This document shows, piece after piece, positions 5,848-11,221 of a stretch of 11,221 nucleotides of DNA. The notes under the pieces were generated by a model. The model worked only from the letters and a program-made list of their open reading frames with translations, was not told where the DNA came from and ran no database searches. The position numbers and the translations under genes were made by a program. The stretch is taken from positions 1 to 11,221 of the forward strand of contig PKTO01000267.1 in the NCBI GenBank assembly GCA_002869095.1, given 5' to 3'. This stretch comes from Clostridiales bacterium. Its GTDB lineage: Bacteria; Bacillota; Clostridia; Peptostreptococcales; BM714. Numbering within the stretch: the stretch's first letter is position 1; every line of letters starts with the position of its first letter.

Positions 5848-7158
5848 ATGAGTAAGTATAAAGTTGTTCATTATATAAATCAGTTTTTCGCCGGCATCGG
5901 GGGCGAAGAAAAAGCGAACATCCCACCGGAAATGAGAGATGGAGTAGTAGGGCCGGGAATGGCACTCGCCGCAGCTTTCGAGGCTGATATGGAAATTGTT
6001 GCAACAATTATTTGTGGAGATTCCTATTATGCGGAAAATATGGAGAATGCCGAAGCGGAAATTTTGGAAATGGTTAAATCCAAATCCCCGGATATGTTCA
6101 TAGCAGGACCGGCTTTCAATGCCGGAAGATATGGAACAGCCTGCGGGGCAATATGCAAAGCTGTAAAAGACAATCTTGGAATCCCCGTTTTGACAGGAAT
6201 GTATGTGGAAAATCCGGGAGCCGATATATTCAAGAAAGATCTGTTCATAGTCGAAACCAAAAATTCGGCTGCCGATATGAGAAAAGCCATACCCAAAATG
6301 GCTGCGCTTGCAATAAAAATGGCCAAGGGCGAGGAACTCGGAAGCCCGTCCGAAGAGAATTACATCGAAAGAGGAGTAAGAAGGAACATATTCAGAGAAA
6401 AAAGAGGCGCCGAAAGAGCCGTCGAGATGTTGGTGGCAAAAGTAAACAATAAACCATTTGTCACTGAATATCCGATGCCTGTTTTCGACCATGTTGCCCC
6501 GGCTGCGGCTTTGAAAGACCTTAAGAAGGCAAAGATAGCAGTTGTGACTTCAGGCGGCATAGTGCCCAAGGGCAATCCCGACCATATCGAATCATCGAGT
6601 GCGTCAAAATACGGCAAATATGATTTGACCGGATTTGATTATCTTACTGATGAAACCCATGAAACCGCTCATGGCGGGTATGACCCATGTTACGCAAACA
6701 GCAACCCCAACAGGGTTCTTCCGGTTGACGTTTTGAGAGACCTTGAAAAAGAAGGCGTAATCGGAGAACTTCACAAATATTTCTATACTACAGTAGGAAA
6801 TGGCACATCCGTTGGAAATGCAGTAAAATTTTCAAAGGAATATGCGCAAGAGCTTTTAGCTGACGGAGTCGACGGAGTAATCATGACTTCCACCTGAGGC
6901 ACCTGCACAAGATGCGGTGCATCTATGCTGAAAGAAATTGAAAGAGTCGGTTTGCCTATAGTCCATATATGTACTGTAGTACCGATTTCGTTGACGGTCG
7001 GAGCAAACAGAATCGTGCCGGCAATAGCAATACCCCATCCTCTCGGAGACCCAAGTCTGAACGCCGAGGAAGAAAAGGGCCTGAGAAGAAAACTGGTTGA
7101 AAAAGCTCTCAATGCCTTGACGGTTGAAGTGGACGAACAGACAGTTTTTGAGGACTAA
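5848..7158 (+). CDS. grdB: Glycine reductase selenoprotein B (GrdB, gamma subunit), Sec350 encoded by UGA
   Basis: Largest subunit (about 47 kDa) of substrate-activating protein B, which works with the processed GrdE subunits; its selenocysteine is thought to attack the activated glycine before transfer to GrdA. The frame runs from ATG 5848 through an in-frame TGA at 6895-6897 to TAA 7156-7158, giving 436 residues. The UGA is in the conserved context MTST-Sec-GTCTRC, a UxxC pair (Sec350, Cys353) with a further Cys356. The segment after it, with PISLTVGANR and IAIPHPLGDP, is typical of the family. Resemblance and linkage to grdE/grdA favour glycine over the sarcosine (GrdF) or betaine (GrdH) paralogues. 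A strong AAAGGGGGG ribosome binding site (5831-5839) precedes the start. Ordinary ORF calling would split this into 5848-6897 and a 3' fragment from about 6925. Confidence 0.96.
6899..6920 (+). promoter_or_regulatory. Candidate SECIS hairpin of grdB with bulged U
   Basis: GCACC (6899-6903) pairs with GGTGC (6916-6920) and GCA (6905-6907) with TGC (6913-6915), giving 8 base pairs interrupted by one bulged T at 6904 and closed by a 5-nt loop (6908-6912). It starts one base after the UGA at 6895-6897. A bulged U just below a short apical stem is a feature of the bacterial SECIS recognised by SelB, although the loop here is not the E. coli fdhF loop. Confidence 0.6.
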
Positions 7159-7166
7159 AATATTTG

Positions 7167-7198
7167 GGGCGGTCTTATGATTGAGGCCGCCCTTATTT
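7167..7198 (+). terminator. Attenuator-like hairpin between grdB and grdC
   Basis: GGGCGG (7167-7172) pairs with CCGCCC (7187-7192), with three further pairs (7174-7176 with 7184-7186) after a bulged T and a 7-nt loop. It is followed by an interrupted T-rich stretch TTATTT (7193-7198). The stem is strong but the tail is poor, so partial termination or an RNA-stability role is more likely than a full stop. It separates the trx/protein A/B genes from the protein C genes. Confidence 0.5.
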
Positions 7199-7238
7199 AA
7201 AATGATTATTAACGTATATCAACTTTGGAGGTGAGGAC

Positions 7239-8774
7239 ATGAAATTTCCCATAGTCAAAGGGGCCGGTTATGTTTTGGTCAATACTCCGGACATGTTGGT
7301 CCATAACGGATCTACACAGACAACTGAAAAGTTGACGAATCCGGATTCTGAATATCTTAAAGGATTGGCAGAGCATATCAGGACATTCGATGATGTTGTG
7401 GCTTATTTGCCGAATCAGGTTTACATTGGGAATTTGCATCCTGAAAAATTGAAAGAATATGATATGCCTTGGTTTGACAAGGAATCCCCAATAAAAGAAA
7501 GATTTGGGAAATACGGAGAAATCATGCCCCAGGACGAGTTTATCGGCTTGATGAAAATGGCTGATGCTTTTGACCTAGTCAAACTGGAAAAGAAATTCGC
7601 CGCGGAAGTAAAACAGAAACTGCAAAGACATCCTCTTTTTGATGAAACAGACATTGAAAAAATCAAAGAAGGACTTGGAATCGAAGAAATCACAAAGCAA
7701 ATTGATGAACACCACGCCGAAGGCATTTATATGGACGGCAAAGTGGTAGGGTGTGTAAAGCGGGCGCATGATATCGACATAAACTTAAATGCCCATACCA
7801 TGTTTGAAAACATAGTTGTAAAGGCTTCCGGAGCTTTGGCTTTAAGAAACCTTATCGCAAAGAATGGTTTGGATCCCGCTTCAATAGAGTATGTAATAGA
7901 GTGCTCCGAAGAAGCCTGCGGAGACATAAATCAGCGAGGCGGAGGCAACTTTGCCAAGGCTATTGCGGAAATGGCGGGAGCCGTCAATGCTACCGGGTCT
8001 GACACAAGAGGATTTTGTGCGGCGCCAACCCATGCGCTGATAAACGCATCGGCTTTGGTGCAGGCAGGCGTGTATGAAAATGTTGTCATTGTGGCTGGCG
8101 GCGCAACGGCCAAGCTTGGGATGAACGGAAAAGACCATGTCAAAAAAGGATATCCTGTTTTGGAGGACGTGCTTGGCGGATTTGCAATAATGATAAGCCA
8201 AAACGACGGAACGAGCCCTGTAATAAGAACTGATCTTGTTGGAAGGCATACCGTAGGGACAGGTTCGTCGCCGCAGGCTGTCATAACATCTTTGATAACT
8301 GCTCCTTTGGACAAAGGGAATTTGAAAATAACCGATATCGACAAATATTCGGTGGAAATGCAGAATCCCGATATTACAAAGCCGGCAGGGGCGGGTGACG
8401 TTCCTACATCAAACTATAAAATGATTGGAGCCCTTGGCGTAAAACGAAAAGAGATTGATCGCAAGGATCTGATGTCATTCGTCGAAGAACACGGATTGCC
8501 GGGTTGGGCGCCAACACAGGGCCATATTCCTTCCGGGGTTCCATATGTAGGGTTTGCCATTGACGACATGGCGGATGGAAAAATCGACAAAGCCATGATT
8601 GTCGGCAAGGGAAGCCTGTTTCTTGGACGCATGACCAATCTATTCGATGGTGTTTCGGTTATTATGGAAAAGAATACCGGCATGGAGGAGAAGGAATCGG
8701 TTTCCAAAGAAGAAATAAAGAAACTGATTGCCGAAGCCATGAGGGGATTTGCTGAAACTCTGACGGATGAATAG
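7239..8774 (+). CDS. grdC: Glycine/sarcosine/betaine reductase protein C subunit beta (GrdC)
   Basis: Large subunit (511 residues, about 57 kDa class) of protein C, which takes the carboxymethyl unit from the GrdA selenoether and, with GrdD and phosphate, releases acetyl phosphate. The middle region resembles beta-ketoacyl-ACP synthase III/thiolase-type enzymes: GFCAAPTHAL at residues 258-267 places Cys260 where the acyl-accepting cysteine would be, and VVIVAGGATAKLGM follows at 282-295. Cys222 and Cys227 lie nearby in ECSEEACGD. The N-terminal 170 residues are charged and helical; a charged tail (about 485-500) follows the core. A strong GGAGGTGAG ribosome binding site (7227-7235) precedes the ATG. 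The gene is 80 nt after grdB, across a hairpin, and 10 nt before the chosen grdD start. The catalytic Cys assignment is by analogy. Confidence 0.95.
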   Translation: MKFPIVKGAGYVLVNTPDMLVHNGSTQTTEKLTNPDSEYLKGLAEHIRTFDDVVAYLPNQVYIGNLHPEKLKEYDMPWFDKESPIKERFGKYGEIMPQDEFIGLMKMADAFDLVKLEKKFAAEVKQKLQRHPLFDETDIEKIKEGLGIEEITKQIDEHHAEGIYMDGKVVGCVKRAHDIDINLNAHTMFENIVVKASGALALRNLIAKNGLDPASIEYVIECSEEACGDINQRGGGNFAKAIAEMAGAVNATGSDTRGFCAAPTHALINASALVQAGVYENVVIVAGGATAKLGMNGKDHVKKGYPVLEDVLGGFAIMISQNDGTSPVIRTDLVGRHTVGTGSSPQAVITSLITAPLDKGNLKITDIDKYSVEMQNPDITKPAGAGDVPTSNYKMIGALGVKRKEIDRKDLMSFVEEHGLPGWAPTQGHIPSGVPYVGFAIDDMADGKIDKAMIVGKGSLFLGRMTNLFDGVSVIMEKNTGMEEKESVSKEEIKKLIAEAMRGFAETLTDE

Positions 8775-8784
8775 GGGTGTTGAT

Positions 8785-9966
8785 ATGGCCGAAAATCTTG
8801 CTGTAAAAAAAATGATAAAAGATACTTTTGTTGAAATTGCCGACTCCATTGAAAAAGGCGCTTTTGGACGGAAAATGAGAGTCGGGCTGACAATTCTCGG
8901 AAGCGAGCATGGAACGGAAAATCTGATTAAAGGCGCAGAACTTGCCGCTTCGAGATTGAGAGATACGGAAATCGTTTTGATAGGGCCGGAGAACGGGTCC
9001 AATCTTGAAACCGTTGTCGTTGACAATGAAAATGAAATGCATTCGAAAATGGAAGAAATTCTGGATGGCGGCTTCATCGACGCATGCGTGACGATGCATT
9101 ACAATTTCCCCATAGGGGTTTCGACCGTGGGAAGGGTTGTCGTGCCTGGAACCGGAAAGGAAATGATTATTGCCACTACAACTGGTACATCTTCCATGAA
9201 TCGTACGGAAGCGATGACACGGAATGCATTGCATGGGATAATAGCTGCCAAGGCAATCGGAATCGAGGAGCCGACAGTTGGCATTCTTAACCTTGACGGA
9301 GCAAGACAAGTCGAGAGGCTTCTAAGTGAATTGAAAGCCAACGGATACAACATTTCATTCGGAGAATCTGCCAGAGCGGACGGCGGAGTCGTCATGAGGG
9401 GAAACGACCTGCTCTGCGGCAGTGTGGATGTAATGGTTACGGATACATTGACAGGGAATATCCTGATGAAAATGTTTTCATCCTATACGACGGGCGGAAG
9501 CTATGAAGCGGCCGGCTACGGGTACGGACCTGGAGTGGGGAAGGATTACGGTCGAACCATATTGATCCTTTCCAGAGCTTCAGGGATTCCGGTGGTTGCC
9601 AATGCAATAGAGTATGCTTCATGCTTGGCCCGGGGCGGACTGGGGGGTATCGCCCGGGATGAATTCGAAAAAGCGGAGAAAGCCGGATTGAAAAATTTGA
9701 TTGAAGGCTCGGCCAAAGAAAGAAAAGAAACTATCGAAGAACCTGCAGAGCCGCCGGCAAAGGAAATTGTCACAGGGACCTTGTCGGGTATAGACATAAT
9801 GGAATTGGAAGACGCAGTTCAGGCCTTGTGGAAAGCAGGCATATATGCTGAAAGCGGAATGGGCTGCACAGGTCCGGTTGTAATGGTCAACGAAGAAAAA
9901 GTGAAGATGGCTGCGGATGTGCTTGTTGAAAAAGGATATATGGCAAAAGAATCCTCACCATGCTGA
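8785..9966 (+). CDS. grdD: Glycine/sarcosine/betaine reductase protein C subunit alpha (GrdD), acetyl phosphate forming
   Basis: Smaller subunit of protein C; in the family it carries the acetyl thioester on a C-terminal cysteine and catalyses the phosphorolysis to acetyl phosphate, which acetate kinase turns into ATP. It belongs to the PlsX/phosphate acyltransferase-like group: TTTGTSSMNRTEAM near 131-144, MVTDTLTGNILMKM at 217-230 and YGYGPGVG at 245-252 are typical. Cys361 in ESGMGCTGPVV fits the acyl-carrying cysteine. I prefer ATG 8785, which has AGGGGTG at 8773-8779 and gives 393 residues; an upstream in-frame ATG at 8767 overlaps grdC and lacks a ribosome binding site. A Lys/Glu/Pro-rich linker (about 308-327) separates the PlsX-like core from the Cys-bearing tail. 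The protein ends in SPC. It is the last gene of the operon, followed by a strong terminator. Confidence 0.93.
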   Translation: MAENLAVKKMIKDTFVEIADSIEKGAFGRKMRVGLTILGSEHGTENLIKGAELAASRLRDTEIVLIGPENGSNLETVVVDNENEMHSKMEEILDGGFIDACVTMHYNFPIGVSTVGRVVVPGTGKEMIIATTTGTSSMNRTEAMTRNALHGIIAAKAIGIEEPTVGILNLDGARQVERLLSELKANGYNISFGESARADGGVVMRGNDLLCGSVDVMVTDTLTGNILMKMFSSYTTGGSYEAAGYGYGPGVGKDYGRTILILSRASGIPVVANAIEYASCLARGGLGGIARDEFEKAEKAGLKNLIEGSAKERKETIEEPAEPPAKEIVTGTLSGIDIMELEDAVQALWKAGIYAESGMGCTGPVVMVNEEKVKMAADVLVEKGYMAKESSPC

Positions 9967-9976
9967 AAAGAGATTA

Positions 9977-10005
9977 GGGCGGAAATTTAAACCGCCCTTT
10001 TTTTT
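9977..10005 (+). terminator. Intrinsic terminator of the grd operon
   Basis: GGGCGG (9977-9982) pairs with CCGCCC (9992-9997) across a 9-nt loop and is followed by eight T's (9998-10005), then A and more T's. It sits 10 nt after the grdD stop. This is a canonical strong terminator, and its stem sequence is identical to that between grdB and grdC. Confidence 0.9.
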
Positions 10006-10093
10006 ATTTTTGTAAGCTTTGGAAGGATTTTGGGTAATAATGTAGAAGTATGGGAAAAGATAAATAAATCAATCAAATGAGGAGGATTATTTA

Positions 10094-11149
10094 ATGAGTA
10101 GAAAATGGTTGGCATTGTTTTTAGTATTGATTTTGATGGTTTCAGTATTTTCAGCTTGCGCACCAGCTGAAGAAACGGAAGCACCGACGGAAGAACCGAC
10201 TGGAGAAACGGAAGCACCGGTAGAAGAAGCACTTAGGGTTACAATGATTACTGACACAGGCGGATTGGGCGACGAGTCCTTCAATGATTCGGCATATGCG
10301 GGACTTGTAAAAGCCGAAGAGGATTTTGGAGTTGAAGTAAGCGTTTTGGAATCTCAAACTGCTGACGATTATGGGCCAAACCTTTCAGCTGCGGCTGAAG
10401 ATGGAGCCGACCTCATAATTTCAGTTGGTTTCTTGATGCAAACTGCAACTGCCGAAGCTGCAGCACAATTCCCTGAACAAAAATTCGCAATCATCGATGA
10501 AGTCGTAGATGCTCCGAATGCGGCAGGACTTACATTTAAAGAGCAGGAAGGATCATTCCTTACAGGAGTAATAGCAGGACTGATGACGGAAACCGACAAG
10601 GTTGGATTTGTTGGCGGCATGCAGTTCGCCTTGATCGAGAAGTTCCAGTATGGTTTTGAAGCCGGTGTAAAAGCGGTAAATCCGGATGCTGAAATAATAA
10701 TCAACTACACAGGCGCTTTCGACAATCCTCAACTTGGAAAAGAAAATGCCCTTGCGCAAAACCAAGCCGGCGCTGATGTCATTTACCATGCTTCCGGAGC
10801 TTGTGGAATAGGCGTTATCGAAGCGGCAGGAGAACAGGGTTTCTGGGCAATCGGAGTAGACATGGACCAATCGGCACTCGATCCCGAGCATGTTCTTTGC
10901 TCGATGATCAAGCGTGTTGACAATGCTACTTATTTGGCTACAAAAGCTGTTGTCGACGGAACATTCGATGGTTCCAACCTGGTATTCGGACTTGCAGAAG
11001 AAGGCGTTGGATATAGCGACGATGCAGGAAATGTGCCTGCAGAAATAGCAGAAATAGCTGAAAATTACAAAGCTGCAGTAGTAGATGGAGTTTTCGAAGT
11101 GCCTTACGACAAAGAAACTTTTGATGCATTTGAGGTTCCTGAAATCTAA
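10094..11149 (+). CDS. BMP family ABC transporter substrate-binding lipoprotein
   Basis: Membrane-anchored extracellular binding protein of the basic membrane protein (BMP/PnrA-like) family, most members of which bind purine nucleosides for an ABC importer. The N-terminus has charged residues, a hydrophobic stretch (5-18) and the lipobox FSAC with Cys22 as the lipidation site. Residues 23-46 are an acidic Thr/Glu/Pro linker containing a short repeat. The BMP domain starts near 47, with GGLGDESFND at 56-65, IISVGF and FVGG strands typical of periplasmic-binding folds, and YHASGACGIGVIEAA in the C-terminal half. A strong GAGGAGG site (10079-10085) precedes the ATG. No permease or ATPase genes follow; a terminator closes the unit, so the transporter partners must be elsewhere. 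Ligand is unproven; linkage to the grd operon may be incidental. 351 residues, complete. Confidence 0.92.
   Translation: MSRKWLALFLVLILMVSVFSACAPAEETEAPTEEPTGETEAPVEEALRVTMITDTGGLGDESFNDSAYAGLVKAEEDFGVEVSVLESQTADDYGPNLSAAAEDGADLIISVGFLMQTATAEAAAQFPEQKFAIIDEVVDAPNAAGLTFKEQEGSFLTGVIAGLMTETDKVGFVGGMQFALIEKFQYGFEAGVKAVNPDAEIIINYTGAFDNPQLGKENALAQNQAGADVIYHASGACGIGVIEAAGEQGFWAIGVDMDQSALDPEHVLCSMIKRVDNATYLATKAVVDGTFDGSNLVFGLAEEGVGYSDDAGNVPAEIAEIAENYKAAVVDGVFEVPYDKETFDAFEVPEI
10171..10219 (+). repeat. Short in-frame direct repeat in the lipoprotein linker
   Basis: An identical 16-nt unit (AGAAACGGAAGCACCG) occurs at 10171-10186 and 10204-10219, offset by 33 nt (11 codons). Each copy encodes ETEAP, giving the linker a repeating Glu/Thr/Pro pattern just after the lipidated Cys. 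Probably a slippage-prone spacer between membrane anchor and binding domain. Confidence 0.7.
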
Positions 11150-11179
11150 ATTGTAGTTAATGATGCGAAAATGGTTTAT

Positions 11180-11217
11180 AATAAGGTCAGATGAAAATAT
11201 CTGACCTTATTTTTTTT
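11180..11217 (+). terminator. Intrinsic terminator of the BMP lipoprotein gene
   Basis: A perfect 13-bp stem (11180-11192 with 11199-11211) has a 6-nt loop GAAAAT and runs into a T tract (11210-11217). It lies about 30 nt after the stop codon. Strong and canonical; it makes the lipoprotein gene a probable monocistronic unit. Confidence 0.93.
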
Positions 11218-11221
11218 ACAA

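Noticed and set aside
5644..6492. Long open frame on the minus strand (282 codons) opposite grdA and grdB
   Set aside because: Antisense to two conserved genes and spanning their junction, with low-complexity Phe/His/Ser-rich translation and no motif. A shadow frame.
6925..7158. Separate 77-residue ORF after grdB
   Set aside because: It is the C-terminal part of GrdB downstream of the Sec codon, with family motifs continuing across the UGA in one frame. Not a separate gene and not a nonsense mutation.
8767..8784. Longer grdD start at ATG 8767 overlapping the grdC stop
   Set aside because: No ribosome binding site upstream, and six extra non-family-like residues. ATG 8785 has AGGGGTG at suitable spacing.
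10010..10041. Possible promoter for the lipoprotein gene (TTGTAA, then TAATAA)
   Set aside because: The spacer is about 19 nt and both boxes are poor matches. A promoter is expected in this gap after the strong terminator, but I cannot place it with confidence.
11151..11182. TTGTAG and TATAAT resembling a promoter at the right edge
   Set aside because: The spacing is 20 nt, and the TATAAT overlaps the terminator stem of the lipoprotein gene, so it is most likely chance AT-richness.
1..11221. CRISPR arrays, tRNA or rRNA genes, insertion sequences, attachment sites, toxin-antitoxin or defence genes
   Set aside because: I looked for regularly spaced repeats, transposase motifs, terminal inverted repeats and tRNA-like folds and saw none. 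The window is a metabolic operon with housekeeping flanks.

Overview
The window looks like the chromosome of a strictly anaerobic, amino-acid-fermenting member of the Clostridia and its relatives (Firmicutes, Stickland type). The evidence is an essentially complete glycine reductase operon with two in-frame UGA selenocysteine codons, strong AGGAGG-type ribosome binding sites, AT-leaning composition and low-GC Gram-positive regulatory signals. I cannot name the species. All recognised genes lie on the + strand.

Left part (1-1883): the 3' portion of a Na+/phosphate cotransporter with a C-terminal PhoU-like domain, cut by the window edge, followed 19 nt later by trmL, a tRNA 2'-O-methyltransferase. 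These look like housekeeping neighbours and not part of the glycine pathway.

Regulatory region (1884-2293, no gene): a sigma-A type promoter with a 17-nt spacer (1932-1960), a long leader with a tandem glycine riboswitch (about 2028-2219, including a recognisable leader-linker kink-turn), and an intrinsic terminator (2221-2256) just before grdX. The layout is that of a glycine-sensing transcription attenuator controlling the glycine-consuming operon. The second aptamer departs from consensus in its core.

Glycine reductase operon (2294-9966), in the order grdX, trxB, trxA, grdE, grdA, grdB, grdC, grdD. TrxB and TrxA pass electrons from NAD(P)H to the system. GrdE and GrdB make up protein B, which activates glycine. 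GrdA (protein A, Sec45) forms a carboxymethyl-selenoether. GrdC and GrdD make up protein C, which releases acetyl phosphate for ATP synthesis. The selenocysteine codons are at 5476-5478 (grdA) and 6895-6897 (grdB); a conventional ORF call would truncate or split both genes. An intercistronic hairpin separates trxA from grdE, an attenuator-like hairpin separates grdB from grdC, and a strong terminator with the same GGGCGG/CCGCCC stem closes the operon at 9977-10005.

Right part (10006-11221): a monocistronic BMP-family (nucleoside-binding type) substrate-binding lipoprotein with its own strong terminator (11180-11217). The core system is known biology. The points most worth a second look are the divergent second riboswitch aptamer, the SECIS-like hairpins, the Gly-Cys-Glu-Pro-Cys thioredoxin active site, the TTG start and Asn-Cys processing site of GrdE, and the tandem UGA-UAA stop of grdA.
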